Origin: Ooceraea biroi
Taxonomy: Eukaryota; Arthropoda; Insecta; Hymenoptera; Formicidae
Reading direction: 5' to 3'
NCBI RefSeq assembly: GCF_003672135.1
Contig: NC_039512.1
Coordinates: 16,446,874-16,510,873 of the forward strand
DNA length: 64,000 nt
Shown here: positions 1 through 12,819 of the stretch, in pieces
How positions within the stretch are numbered: position 1 is the stretch's first letter
How the letters are laid out: each line of letters starts with the position of its first letter
Program-made: the position numbers and the translations under genes
The notes under the pieces: model-generated
Seen by the model: only the letters and a program-made list of their open reading frames with translations
What the model was told of the DNA's origin: nothing
Databases searched by the model: none

Positions 1-1255
1 ATCAATATAGTTATTTGTTAAAAAAGATAGATTTGCTTGGAATTATCTTCTTTAATGAATGCGATAAAATTAAATTCTGATTAACTATAGAAAAATGCTG
101 GTTCATTATCAATGTTTAATAGCCATGAATATTTATCGCTTAATTTGGTATGAATAATTATAGCATTAATAAAAAAAACAATATAATTATTAACAATATG
201 ATTGCATCTTTAATAAAAAATATGTACATTCTATAAATAATATCTTGAGTATATTAAATGTTGTATATTTTATATTTCTTAGTGATAAATTCTTGAAAGA
301 GAGCGATTACAGAGCATCATTGATGATAAGTATACCGCACGGTATACTTGATAGCAGCTGTTCGAGATGGTCGAACATCTGCCGTCGACTATTTCATCTT
401 TTTGCGCTTGCTTCTCAGGTAAAACGAAGATCAGAATTACGTATACTATACCGAAGTAGAAATAATTTTGCCAAACAATTGGAAAAATGGAACCGAAGGA
501 CCATGAATTTGAAATGCTGTAACGATTCTCTCAAGAGGAGACGAAAGGTCATTACGTGTTTCAAACAAAGAATGTGTCCTCGTCGATAGGTTTGAAAGAC
601 GGCGAAGGAATTTTATCGAGCAGCTGCAACCTGCGGTTTGCTAACACGTGTGTGTGTCGAGAATGCTGAAGGCAACCTAAGTCGCAACAGCGCCCCTATG
701 TAAGTCTGTTTTTTTTTTAAATTCTATCACTTTTATTCTTTCTTCTTTTTAAAACAAAGATGCAAAAGATGTAAAACACGCCAGGGAAAATGAACATAAT
801 GCAGAAAATTTAATCAACTTTTTCTATATTTATGTAAAATTGAAAATATGAAAAGATTAACGTATAACTTTTGTTAATAAAATAATTGTTTTGTGTATGT
901 ACAAGCACACATATCGCTGATTTGTTTTTTATCTTTTTTTTAAATATTGTACAAAAGAATTGAATAATTTTCTGCAATATTCAGCATAAATTTAACCAAT
1001 TCTTTTTATTATATATATAAAATAATAGTAATAAATATGTTGATTGGCTACACAATTCTCGGATCGAGATCTCTCGGATCGATTTCTAGAATCGTGAATA
1101 CAAAGGCCGATTGTTCGAACTCTTAGTAAACTAACTAACAATTAAAACATGTGTTTATCTTTATTTCTTTTGAAGAGAAAATAGATATGTGATTTAACTG
1201 CCATTATATCGCATATAGACACATCTGACACATACATACATAGACCTCCGGCACA
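1..1255. other. AT-rich region, no supported gene
   Basis: I see no gene I can support here. An open frame at 245-589 (114 codons) is rich in Arg, Lys and Cys and resembles no family I know. A good splice-donor-like sequence sits at about 700, after a GC-richer stretch (600-699), so this could be a non-coding first exon of a gene further downstream. That is a guess. Confidence 0.4.
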
Positions 1256-1388
1256 CCAGCGCGACGCGACACGCGATGCGCGATATGCGACGTGCGATAT
1301 CCAATGAGCGTACAGTGTTTATGGAAAAGCTGTACGCTCATTGGATATCGCACGTCGCGTATCGCGCATCGCGAACGCGTCGCGCTGG
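1256..1388. repeat. Near-perfect 60-bp hairpin (inverted repeat)
   Basis: The left arm (1256-1315) and right arm (1330-1388) are reverse complements over about 60 bases with only a few mismatches and one indel. They are separated by a 14-base loop. The arms are GC-rich and full of CGCG and CGAT words, unlike the AT-rich surroundings. The overlapping open frames on both strands here are products of the palindrome, not genes. Confidence 0.85.
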
Positions 1389-1390
1389 CT

Positions 1391-2482
1391 GCCGAAGGCA
1401 TAGATCTTATAATACCTGGATAGGCCTTGTTGATGAAAATCGGGGACCGAGATGCCAGAGCGAGAGAGCAATATATTTTCTGTCCTTCTATTGGAAAAGG
1501 AAAGACTGCGCAAGCGCGGAGGCGCAGGGACGTAATATCTGATGAAGCATTAGAAATATAATCAAATGATATATTAAAGAATATAAATAAACAAGTATAA
1601 TAAAAAATTAAGCGGCAAGGGCTTTTACGGCTATTAAACAAACAGATAATTATAAAACTTCAGAATTAAGGAAATTGAAAGTGAAATACCTGGAGATATT
1701 TTATAGGGATGTAAGAAGGAAGGAATTATTTTTCCGGGAAAAGGAAACAAGAGAAGATATAAAAATTAATGTATGATTGAGAAAAGAAATAATAGCAAAT
1801 ATCATTAGCATGTTATTTAGTAGTATAATATAAACAATATTAATATAATATAAATACTATTTCTAACTTATAGTATCTATAAACTTATAGTAGTACTTTT
1901 ACATCAAACTTTGTGGGATGATTTTACAAGGAATCAGTCATGAGAAAATAAAATTAATTTAGTTAATTTTTTACATATTTTATTTGGCTTTTCATTATTT
2001 TCACGTGCTATATGATGAAATTTTATGTCTATGTAAGTAGAAACAATAAGATTTATGAGCTGATTTCTGTGATTACAATAAAAATCTTGGCCCTGAGAGT
2101 AACCTGTAATAATTTCAGTGAAAACAACTTTATTAACTGAATGTTTTACTTTACTTATTCTAAATCCGACTGTAGCACAAAGCAGATACATATCCTTTAT
2201 ATGCGTCTGAATATTTTCAATTACTTTTATCACATTTTTAACCAATATCTGCCGCATACTTTACATCTTATCGTCATTTTATCGATAAATGAATAAATCA
2301 CTTTATAGGTTACATTCATGACACATACGTGAAATCGAACTGTTGGCCATTTTTAATACATCATTTCGCGCATGCGTTTCGTATACTGTAAAGTGAAGGA
2401 TGGACGATGAATGGATATGTTCTCACTCTTTCTCTCTACAGGGAAAGGCCTATCCAGGTATATAAGATCTATAGCCGAAGGC
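1391..2482. repeat. Inverted ~37-bp pair enclosing 1 kb
   Basis: The sequence at 1391-1427 reappears in reverse complement at 2446-2482, sharing the core TAGATCTTAT followed by ACCTGGATAGGCCT. Weaker similarity (GAGA-rich then ATATAT/CATATC) continues inward on both sides. This could be the ends of a decayed inverted-repeat transposon whose 1-kb interior has no coding capacity. No target-site duplication is evident. Confidence 0.5.
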
Positions 2483-2646
2483 TATACACATACTATAGCT
2501 TTGCGCGCTCACCGCATGAGGTCCTCAAGATCAATTCGGAGATCGCTTGTCACTTCTTGGTTACGTCTGTCGACCTTTAAATTTCTTCCGTGCAATGAAA
2601 ATAATTTGTGAGTGAGAGCTAACTGCGTTTTTGCCAGAAAAAAACC

Positions 2647-3824
2647 ATGGCGAGTGTAGAAATTCCGATGGGAGACATGCAAGTCTCATCGGAGAAATAT
2701 AAAGCTACAAACGGGTAACGTTTATGCACATAATTTTTATTGAGATGTCGTGTATGATTATATTTATTATAGTTAACCTATAAGCAAACCTCATGAAACA
2801 TCCGTTGACGTAGCATATCGCTACAAAAATAAATCATTATCGATTATGTTTATTACTCCAATATTATTATTTATTATTTAAAACAAATAATTTAGGCATT
2901 TTAAGCTTACTCTGCAAGAGCAGTCTTCGTTATTAGTTATATCGATAAATAAACGATTACGAAAACATTGAATATAGGAAGGTTGATTATATACAATCGA
3001 TTTTTGTGCTTACATTGTTCTGCAGGTTTGAATTTCTTCAGTTACCTCAATTACCGCTTGGACAAATAGGGTATCCTCAGGCTCATGATTGGATTGAACA
3101 CAGAAAAGCTAATATTCGGCCATGGTCGTTATTTCTCAACACAAACAACATTAGACCACCGCCGAATATAAGTAGATTAAGTAAACGAATTGTGAAGAAC
3201 ATCGAGTACTTCCAGAGCAATTATCTATTTGTATTTATAGGACTAGTTATATACTGCTTGTAAGGAACATTTTAACACGTAATAATCTGATCTTTAATAA
3301 GCTATCTCTAAGATTATTTAATTCAACTTCAAGATATGATATTTGAATTTTTAGATCTTACATTTTAGGACTTAAATTTAAATAATTATAAACAAAAAGT
3401 ACAAAATTACAGGATAAAATATATCTTTCGCAGAATTACTTCACCATTATTGCTGCTGACGGTGGTTGGATCTCTCGGAATATGCTATAAGCTTTCTCAG
3501 CGGCATTCCAAGCAAGAATTGATGATATTAAATCATAAATTGACTTTAGCACAAGTATACTCTTTAGTAGGTATTTGTTCTCTGCCCGTGTTTTACTTGG
3601 TTGGTGCGCACGCAGCTGTTTTTTGGGTGCTTGGTAAGTGGAAGAACACATGATTTTCTAAATACAAGGCAGAAAATAATCTGAGCATGCACATGTGCGT
3701 GCAACTTTCTTTTTCAGGAGTTTCTTGGTTTCTGATAACGCTACACGCTGCGTTTTATAATGTCGATGCAGTATTGTGCCCAGGAGAGGAAGAGTTGAAC
3801 GCACTAGTTATGCAAGAAGTATGA
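2647..3824 (+). CDS. RABAC1: Prenylated Rab acceptor 1 (PRA1/RABAC1 family)
   Basis: PRA1 proteins are small four-pass membrane proteins of the Golgi and endosomes that bind prenylated Rab GTPases and help place them on membranes. Four coding exons read through without a break: 2647-2714, 3026-3259, 3434-3633 and 3718-3824, giving 202 residues against about 185 in mammals. The diagnostic core is present: DWIEHRKANIRPWS, then a VKNIEYFQSNYLFVF segment entering the first membrane hairpin. A second hydrophobic hairpin carries SLPVFYLVGAHAAVFWVLG, and the acidic tail is PGEEELNALV. All junctions are GT-AG and preserve frame. The start is the first ATG of exon 1, preceded by ACC (Kozak-like). Nothing looks damaged. 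The gene stands about 1.7 kb upstream of the anoctamin, same strand, with its own poly(A) signal. Confidence 0.93.
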
Positions 3825-3890
3825 TTACAGATAACTCACTTTATTGAAGAAGCTTTCTCACAATATTTAATATATAAATAGTAGCGATAA

Positions 3891-3896
3891 AATAAA
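3891..3896 (+). terminator. Poly(A) signal AATAAA for PRA1
   Basis: A canonical AATAAA lies 67 bases after the PRA1 stop codon and is the likely cleavage signal of that gene. Confidence 0.6.
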
Positions 3897-3929
3897 AACT
3901 GATTAAATCGATCTTTCTTTGACTACTAC

Positions 3930-4069
3930 AGTCTGTCTAATAAGAGCGTGACCGGGAAAACTTCCGTTTGAAAATCGTTAAATCCAAAATTTTTGATCGA
4001 GTAGATAGAAAGGCTTATTTGTAAAAAATTAATTTAAAAGAGTTACGTTGGTCACACTCTTACTAGACT
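3930..4069. mobile_element. Small inverted-repeat element (MITE), 140 bp
   Basis: The ends match in reverse complement over about 22 bases with a few differences (AGTCTGTCTAATAAGAGCGTGACC against AGTCTAGTAAGAGTGTGACC). The interior is AT-rich and non-coding. This is the form of a miniature non-autonomous DNA transposon. Confidence 0.65.
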
Positions 4070-5538
4070 AGATTTTGATATAAGTAAAATATGTTGATTA
4101 ATATATTTATATTAAATAATCCGAAGGATATATTATTCCCTCTATAATGTGTACATATAAATAAAGGATAATATATTCATTAAAGATGAAACGCACACAC
4201 TTTTACGTAAATTATATGTTAGAAAGTTTATTCGTAAATAAGTCCTGTTTTTTAAAAATTTATTTCCATATCAAATATAATGAATATATTTTTTAATGAA
4301 TCTTAATTTTATCTCTGTTGAATCTTTTATTATTAAGTAACTGTAAGAATCGTTAAGTAAAATTAGTAATCTGAAGTTTCTTAAAAAGATAAATTGGGGA
4401 GAAAACTTGCTAATGAATAAAATCTAATTATATAAACATTATATATATATAATAATATATATACTGTATAGAAATATGTACATGTGAAATAAAGATTTGT
4501 ATACATTTTATATCATTTTTCTTATTATGCGAGAAAAATAAAATATATAAATATAGAGGAATAAAATAAATAAATTTAAAAGTTAAGCCTCATTGTTATC
4601 TCGCGAATCGACGAATATCGCATGCAACGGATTGATTGGAATCGAAGTCGAAATCGAAATCGGAATGTGATCAAGTGTTGGAGGGAGAAAGATAAGAAAT
4701 CAAAATTAAGAACTGTTGTGAAACGTTTTTTGTGTGCTGGAAGTTGAGCTAAAAAAACACATGTATCATCGTTCCTTATCCTGGCTGATTTCTAAAAAGA
4801 ATAATAATCACGCGTGACGTGTTGTGACGTACGGCCATCCAGAATGTGACACGGCAAATAAAATGTTCAGTATGTGTGTGAGTCATATAGCAGAAATATA
4901 TACAACTGATAAATTTGTCTTGCATATTTCTGTACAACAATGAAAGTCGCGTTCTTTTTGGCAAAAGCAGCTTGATCCTTACCCCTCAAGGAGTACCTTT
5001 CAAGGATAGACGTGTCAAGCCGCTCAGGTGGATCGAGAGTCATATTAGGTAAGAATTCTTATCAGAATCATGCTGCGGTTATTGTCGGGGAAGAAACAGA
5101 AATACAATTTTCGATATTAAGCTACCAATTTTCGTGGACCTGTGCGATTGTACATTTGTCCGACATGGCTATAATCTGGGAAGCATGTTGCGTTTTGGTT
5201 AGTTTTTGGTTAGTTTTTGGGTAGCGGATGAGCATGCTACAAAATTATTTCTCAATCAATCGATCACTCCTAGTACAAAATTATTTAGCGTGGAAAACGT
5301 TGGTCGATCACAAATTTCTACTTGCTGCATTTTCAATTGCAGTCCGAAGTGCGTTTTTTTTATTATATAAGGGATCAATAACAATAAAAATAATAAATGA
5401 CGATCTTCCATGCCGTTCTGTTGCGATGCTTTTGAACTTTATTTTGAACTTGTGATTCTCTTGGGTTTGCATGATGTACACATTGCTTGCTTCAAACGAA
5501 GAAAGACTTGATGAAACTCAATAAAATTGAGTTGAACA
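4070..5538. other. Intergenic, likely anoctamin upstream region
   Basis: AT-rich DNA with a short AT microsatellite near 4440-4462 and no supported gene. Donor-like sequences (for example near 5049) could mark a non-coding first exon of the anoctamin, but there is no way to confirm this from sequence. The open frames at 5012 and 5228 have no recognisable content. Confidence 0.4.
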
Positions 5539-8500
5539 ATGGAAGAGGATGACGAAGAGATTTCTCTTACATGCACGCAACGACGGAAAAGCAGTATTCC
5601 TGACCCAAGTAAATATCAATCGCCACGAAACAGTTTAAATCAAGGCTCAGAACAAACGCTCTATCAAAGTGTTCGTAATACTTTATACGAGGACGCTATA
5701 AGCATGAACAGTATGCATAGTGCCATCTCCCTGGACAATCTTCCAACGTACATAGACGAAGAGTCGTCCACTCTAAATGACACGAATGAAACCGTTATAG
5801 ACACTGATGATAACTGTATAGACAGAAGAAATAGTGCACATGACTCAAGATTGGTAAGAATCACACACAATCTTCTAATATTCTATAATTTATACATAAG
5901 AAAATACTCAGAACTCCCATTTAAAGCAATGGCTTCGTGCATTTCAGCTTTCTCACTCTGGTACAAAATATAGTTTATATTTTGTCGATGAAATTCGTTC
6001 AGTCGATTTTGTACTTGTGTGGGATGAATACAATGGGGAAGCACAAACCTACCACAACGTCGAGCACAGAAAGGTAAATCTTCAAAAAATTATTACATCA
6101 ATAACACGTACGTCAAGCCTGATTACTCACAAAATTTGTATTTTACTCTCAGGTGTTTGAGAAAAATTTGGAGAAGGAGGGATTGGAGTTGGAATACGAG
6201 CAAGTAGAACCGAACGGCTTACATTTCATAAAGATTCATGCGCCCAGAGAAGTTTTACGACGTTACGCTGAGATATTAAAACTTAGACTGCCAATGAAAG
6301 AGCTGCTTGGCTGTCAGATGCCTGCGTCAAGCAGTAATATTATCATTAAAGAGGTCAATACGTTTATACGACGTATTATGGGCAAGTACTACGTTGACAA
6401 GACCATTTTTCCGACAATGAAGCAAAACTTCACAGCAGTGTACAGTAGAGACAAGGAATACTTGTTTGATTTGGATATGCCAAATTTTTTCACGTCGGCA
6501 ACGCGATCCCGTATTGTGCAGTTTATATTGGATAGAGCTAGGTTCACAGAAACTAAGGAAGACGATTTTGCATTTGGTATTGAACGATTGATATCCGATC
6601 GCGCGTATGTCGCGGCGTACCCGCTTCACGACGTAAGTTGTATATTTGTTTTAAAAAATTATCCTTTCCGCCTTTTCGTAAACTAAATATTATAAAAGTA
6701 TTTCGCGTGACATAAGAAATAGAATCGATGCTCCAAATATATTTTTTATTTATATTCTAGGGAAATTTACACACTGCAGACTCAATGCGTTACCTCCTGT
6801 ACACTGAATGGGCCAGTTTGAGAAAATGCCTTCATTATCAGCCCTTAGATTACATCAAAGAGTATTTTGGCATAAAAATCGGACTTTACTTCGCCTGGTT
6901 GGGATTCTATACTCACATGCTGATCCCAGCCAGCATCGTCGGCCTTCTATGTTTCATATACAGCTGCGCTACTTTGTATTACAATGAACCGAGCGAAGAT
7001 ATTTGTAACGGCAACGGTACCATAGAGATGTGCCCGTTGTGTGATTATTTCTGCGGCTATTGGGACCTCAAGGAAACGTGTTTACACGCAAGAATTACGT
7101 ACCTGTTCGACAATCCGTCGACGGTGTTTTTCTCTATCTTTATGTCGTTATGGGGTATGCCAAATTTCACATTATCATATGCCTTAATCAGTAAATATAT
7201 ATATTTTTATATTCTTGACTATGCTTTATCGCTATAATGCAATATCATCATTTTCAGCCACACTGTTCCTCGAACTATGGAAGAAATATTCTGCTGAAAT
7301 AACTCATCGGTGGGATTTGACTCATTTGGATACTCAAGAAGAATATCCTAGGCCACAGTACTTAGCACGGCTTGCCCATATTAAAAAAAAGTCTATCAAT
7401 ATCATCACAAATACAGAAGAGCCAAAAGTGCCATATTGGAAGATGAGAGTGCCTGCCACGATTCTTAGTTTCTCAGTTGTCCTACTTTTGGTACGTCCCA
7501 AATTATCTTTTGCTAATATAACGATAACCATCATTTAAATTTTTGTTAATTTTAAGAATGCACCGTCCATTTAAAGATGTTTAAGCTGTTGTATCTAAAT
7601 TTTGCAATGTCTCGCTTCCGTTAGGGCAAAACAAATTGTAACTGTGTGCATTATAATTTCACAGATAGTTGTAGCTATGGCCGCTGTACTTGGAGTAGTT
7701 CTGTACAGGATGTCTGTTTTAACTGCATTAAGTGTTTACGGACATCCTATGGTAACTAGTTACGCCATATTGTTCACTACTGCGACCGCTGCAAGCATTA
7801 ATCTCTGTTGTATCATTTTGTTTAACTGGCTATACGTTTGGCTGGCGGAATATCTAACAGAGGTGATTTTTTATGGATATCTATTGAAGAAATTAAATTA
7901 TTTGTTTCACATCGTTCAAATTTATAATTAATTTCAATAATTAATTATAATTAATCATTAATGAAAAATGAAAAAAAACAAAAGTTTTCAATATTTTATA
8001 AGTCCTCTAATACATGAAAACTTGATCGCTTTCAGATCGAATTACTTCGCACCCAGACCGAGTTCGACGACAGCTTAACTTTGAAAATTTACCTGTTGGA
8101 ATTCGTGAACTACTATGCTTCCATATTTTACATAGCATTTTTCAAGGGGAAGTTTGTTGGTTATCCGGGAGAGTACAATCGCTTTTTCGGCTTTCGACAA
8201 GAGGAATGCGGACCGGGCGGTTGCCTCTTGGAGCTGTGTATTCAATTGAGCATTATCATGATTGGGAAACAAGCCATGAACACCATACTGGAAATGCTGT
8301 TTCCGTTGTTTTACAAATGGATGAACACTTTAAAGGTTCATGTAGGTATGAAAAAACTGGTGGACAACGATAAGAGATACTCATCTAGGAAACACCTGCA
8401 ATGGATTCGAGATTACAAACTAGTTCAGTGGGGACCTAGAAGTCTGTTTCCCGAATACCTGGAGATGGGTAAGTAATATATTGCATACATTTTGTACTAA

Positions 8501-10869
8501 TAACGAGACAGTTTAATTCCATGGTCCTTGTAAATCAACAAATAATTATAATTAAAAAGAAATAATAAACATTCTACAAATGCATAATGTTACGTAGGAG
8601 CTCTGAAAGTTTCATATAAAATATGTATTTATACTCTTACAGTGCTACAATATGGATTCGTTACAATCTTTGTCGCTGCTTTCCCATTGGCGCCATTCTT
8701 TGCATTACTAAACAATGTTTTCGAGATGAGACTGGATGCAAAGAAATTATTGACCATGTATAGACGGCCAGTTGGACAACGGGTCAGGGATATAGGCATA
8801 TGGTATCGCATTCTCGATTCCATTTCTAAATTATCTGTTATCACTAATGTAAGTTTAGCTTTCACATTTACAAGTTCTGTCGGTGGCAGAACTTAAAGTC
8901 TATTTTAATCCAACGTTCACTTTGGGCTTATCGATAAATCCGACTCGTCGAAAGAGCTCGTCAGAATCGTGTCACATATAATTCTATCATTCAATTGTTA
9001 CGTTCAAAGTACATTTTGTTGAATAACGCATTCTGTGTTTCAGGCATTCATCATAGCTTTCACCTCGAACTTCATACCACGATTAGTTTACCGTATAACA
9101 CTCTCCGATAATTATTCACTGGAAGGTTTCCTGGAGCATTCTCTAGCACGATTCAATACGAGCGATCTGAAAAATGGTACTCAACCGATGACGTCGCTGG
9201 GTCAAAGCCCTGTCGAGGTTTGCCGTTACCCAGATTACAGGGAGCCGCCAGATTCGCCGCACAAGTATGAATACACCACCATGTTCTGGCATATACTAGC
9301 GGCTAAATTAGCTTTTATCGTTGTTTTTGAGGTAAGTGTCTTTCCCTCTGCCCACCGTTCCCTTTATACAGGGTGTTTCCTCTAACTGTAGCACTTAGAA
9401 TATCTCTGCTTCCTTTGATGATATGAAAAAAGTCAAAGGACGAAAATTGTTCGATTCAAAGAGACTAGTACTCTGGTAAGAAAATTATTTTTTTTAATGT
9501 GACCTTTCACAAGATATCAAGGTCATGAACATTTTTTTAAAACAGATGGTATATTTTCCTTAACGAAATGATGTAGCTTGTAAAAAAACAAATTCAACCA
9601 TACAGAATATGTTGACCTTCAAATGACTTTGAACCACAAAAATCACGTTTAGGAAAAGAAACTCTATTTATTGTATGTATAACTACAAAGATATACCTTT
9701 TTTACAGATGTTCGAAATGATCACCGTTTACTTCCATACACTTTCGAATTCGATGAATAACCGATTGTTTTACGTTTTTAAGAGATTCCGGAGTAATTGC
9801 GGTGCACGCACGCTGAATTCCTTCTCGCATATCTTCAGGTGTTGTCGGAATATCGCGATAAACTTCATTTTTTAGGTGTCCCCAAAGAAACAAATCAAGA
9901 GGCGTAAGATCTGGTGATCGAGCCGGCCAAGAAATTCTTCCACCACGTCCAATCCAGCGATCAGGAAATGATTCGTTGAGTATGTTCCGTGCAAACGAAG
10001 TCTATCGCGATATTCCGACACACCTGAAGATATGCGAGAAAGAATTCAGCGTGCGTGCACCGCAATTACTCCGGAATCTCTCAAAAACGTAAAACAATCG
10101 TTTATTCATCGAATTCGAAAGTGTATGGAAGTAAACGGTGATCATTTCGAACATCTGTAAAAAAGGTATATCTTTGTAGTTATACATACAATAAATAGAG
10201 TTTCTTTTCCTAAACGTGATTTTTGTGGTTCAAAGTCATTTGAAGGTCAACATATTCTGTATGGTTGAATTTGTTTTTTTACAAGCTACATCATTTCGTT
10301 AAGGAAAATATACCATCTCATTAAAAAAAATGTTCATAACCTTGATATCTTGTGAAAGGTCACATTAAAAAAAATAATTTTCTTACCAGAGTACTAGTCT
10401 CTTTGAATCGAACAATTTTCGTCCTTTGACTTTTTTCATATCATCAAAGGAAGCAGAGATATTCTAAGTGCTACAGTTAGAGGAAACACCCTGTATATTA
10501 TTAGGCGTTATAATTATATCATTGTAATTTTTATGCATCCTGTAGAACATTGTGGCGCTTGTGATGATTCTCGTACGGTGGTGTATTCCCGATATGAGCC
10601 CGAAATTACGTGACACGATACGCCGCGAGGCATACATCACTAATGAAATTGTTATACATCAGGAGGCGCTGCGAGCTTGCGAGAGACCCGAGATTAACGG
10701 TGTAGAACCGAGAGTCACGCAAACGTACGTAGTTGCGAATGAAAGTGCCGACAGATGGAACAGAGTTATGAGAAATTCTCTGACAACTTCCGACTTCGAT
10801 TTGGAGGTCCATGGCAGTCCCGTCTCGCCCGCTAATGCGGGTCCGCGTATTAGTCCTGCTGCCGTCTGA
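5539..10869 (+). CDS. Anoctamin (TMEM16 family, ANO1-7 type)
   Basis: Anoctamins are ten-helix membrane proteins acting as calcium-activated chloride channels or lipid scramblases. Ten coding exons join in frame: 5539-5853, 5948-6073, 6153-6632, 6761-7154, 7258-7490, 7665-7862, 8036-8468, 8643-8848, 9044-9331 and 10546-10869, giving 998 residues, normal for the family. The cytosolic N-terminal half contains FVLVWDEYNGEAQT and FTSATRSRIVQFIL. The first membrane block is YFGIKIGLYFAWLGFYTHML, followed by a Cys-rich loop MCPLCDYFCGYW. The motif EECGPGGCLLELC and the later EMRLDAKK carry acidic residues that form the calcium site in known anoctamins. The last exon encodes a hydrophilic tail after RRWCIPD-like sequence. 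Intron 9 contains a 1.1-kb foldback transposon but the splice sites are intact. Whether it is a channel or a scramblase cannot be read from this sequence; the exact vertebrate orthologue is also uncertain. Confidence 0.93.
9365..10498. mobile_element. Foldback transposon with ~500-bp arms, DUF4817-type
   Basis: Left arm (about 9365-9866) and right arm (about 9997-10498) are near-identical reverse complements around a 130-base centre. The ends read TACAGGGTGTTTCC and its complement, with TA on each side, as expected for IS630-Tc1-mariner-type insertion. Each arm carries the 3' end of the same transposase gene, so the element is a head-to-head duplicated remnant. It lies wholly within anoctamin intron 9. 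Confidence 0.85.
9702..9991 (-). pseudogene. C-terminal fragment of a DUF4817-type transposase
   Basis: The minus strand encodes a transposase C-terminus that includes SWPARSPDLTPLDLFLWG and ends EVNGDHFEHL. This is the tail of a DDE transposase of the type linked to DUF4817 N-terminal domains in insects, common in ant genomes. No N-terminus or first catalytic residues are present, so it cannot be active. The opposite arm (10001-10160, plus strand) holds a second copy of the same tail, but a one-base deletion near 10019 throws it out of frame. Confidence 0.75.
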
Positions 10870-11152
10870 TATATGCCAGGAGAACTCAACAATTTGGTAT
10901 TAGATTGACTGGAGAGTTCATGTTGACCTTCTTTGCAAAATTCAAACGCGAAAGTTCGATTTAAGAATTAATTAAAAGTTTTGCCAAGGCAGTCGGCAGG
11001 AGTTTTCCGGTCAACCCAATAGTTATCCAATGCATAGAATAGGTTTTTTGAAAAACAATTGGTGCAAAAGACGTTATCCTTTTTTAGATAGGAATGAAAA
11101 CGAAATATATTACACAGTTTCTGCAAGTAATTTTTATTTAATTACTTTACTA

Positions 11153-11158
11153 AATAAA
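11153..11158 (+). terminator. Poly(A) signal AATAAA, candidate for anoctamin
   Basis: This is the first AATAAA after the anoctamin stop, about 285 bases downstream. Confidence 0.45.
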
Positions 11159-11250
11159 AGTGTTGCTTGACGCTGTCTTTAGTTGGACGTTTAGTACTTT
11201 TCTGTCTTTTTTTTTTCTTCTTTTTAATTCGACTGAGTTTGTCACTTACT

Positions 11251-11470
11251 CCTAGGATGCATAAACTTTATCTAACCCTAGATAAAAGTTTGCTTCTTTT
11301 ACATAAGCTGAATCTCCCAAACATATTGATTAAAAAATATGAAATGAAAAAGTGAATAAGTAAGTAAATAAAGTAAATAAGTGAGTAATTACAACTGCTG
11401 TTTAATTTGATTAAAATATAGTATTCTGAAATACATATAGTGAATCTCAAAGACTCTTATGCATCCTAGG
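11251..11470. mobile_element. 220-bp element with CCTAGGATGCATAA ends
   Basis: The 14-base end CCTAGGATGCATAA recurs exactly in reverse complement at 11457-11470. Just inside the left end is a smaller palindrome centred on CTTTATCTAACCCTAGATAAAAG. The interior is non-coding. This looks like a miniature DNA transposon of a family I cannot name. Confidence 0.55.
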
Positions 11471-12740
11471 TTTAAAGGAGAACTTGATGAGAAAACGCGC
11501 AGTAAACTGTTTGCACCAATTTAATAATATCGTGATTCTTCGCTAGTCGTGTTGTAAACTTGAAGATTTGATGAAAAAAGATATTATTTTTGACAATGTA
11601 CAGTAAAAGTAAGAATTTTAATTGTTTCTTCTACAATTGTTACACGCATCATATAGAATATATTTTAAATAAAGGGATCTGCATATTTTGTAAACTTTAT
11701 GGAAGACTCAAAAAAGTTGATACATTTTGCTACATATCAAAATGGAATTTTTTAAAGAATACTGTAGCATTATATATATATTACAAATCTACGTATTGTT
11801 ATTGCCAAACTATATTTGACTTTAATATGAATTATCTTATCGTTAATAGCAATATTGTTGAATCATATATTTTATAAAATTGTAAAATCTGCGACATACT
11901 TGAAAGTTATATAAAAAATGTTTCTTCTATCTAATGATTTACTTATGATGCCAAAATATTATTAATAATCTGTACTATTAATCACATAATACAAAAATCA
12001 AAACGAAAGCAAAACCTGATGACATGTAATATCAAATAAATTAATATTACAATCCTACCATAAATATTATAATTATCAGTCTGTAAAAACTTATACATTT
12101 TACAGAGGTGTTAATTATTGATTGATTGATCATATAAAATAATTATTAACTGCTCTATAACATTATAATTATATAGCATTTATATGTTATAAATTATATT
12201 AATTTTATTTAATTGATAATCATGATGATTGATTATCAATAAAAATGATATTAATAAAATAATCATGCAAAGGTAAATCATTGGATGCAATTGACTTACA
12301 ATGTTAATAGTTTTATACATGCAAAGATCTATATTTAATAACAAAAGTATAAGGCAGAAATGTAGAATATTACAAATGTATGTCCTCTTTATATTTTATA
12401 TATACACATATACATATATATAATATTTGATATGGATAAACTATACGGGTTATTCTTGGAATCTCTTAAGATTTAAGAAATTATACTGCTATGATATATC
12501 TAAATATTAATAAATGACTCTGGTTCCTTCTCTAATATGCTATTGTTTTGAAATTTGATGTCATTGACCTATCATCACCTATCATTCTATAGATGGAGAA
12601 TCTAGATATAAAGGTGTATTTCACATTTATTGAATTAATTTTGTTTTATGAAGTTCCCTTTTTTTAAAAAAAAAAAAGATGTCATAGAAGAGCATGATAT
12701 TGGATCGATGATCTTTATCTGAACACCGGGTATATCAGGT
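11471..12740. other. AT-rich intergenic, nothing recognised
   Basis: Strongly AT-rich DNA between the anoctamin and SAM50. The open frame at 11590-11877 is low-complexity and resembles no protein family. I see no repeat or regulatory signal I can support. Confidence 0.5.
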
Positions 12741-12819
12741 ACAGATGTATCGCGTGTCGCGCTCTAGCTTAGTGCCACTTAGTGCGTTAGTGTGTGATAG
12801 TGCCTCGGCCGCACTCGTG

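Noticed and set aside
245..589. 114-codon frame rich in Arg, Lys and Cys
   Set aside because: No family resemblance, no splice or start context that sets it apart; may be a fragment but cannot be supported.
1204..1641. Overlapping open frames on both strands at the hairpin
   Set aside because: They mirror each other because the DNA is palindromic; the peptides resemble no protein family.
2280..2287. TATCGATA upstream of PRA1 as a DRE promoter element
   Set aside because: The same word recurs by chance in several introns and intergenic stretches here, so this instance is not distinctive.
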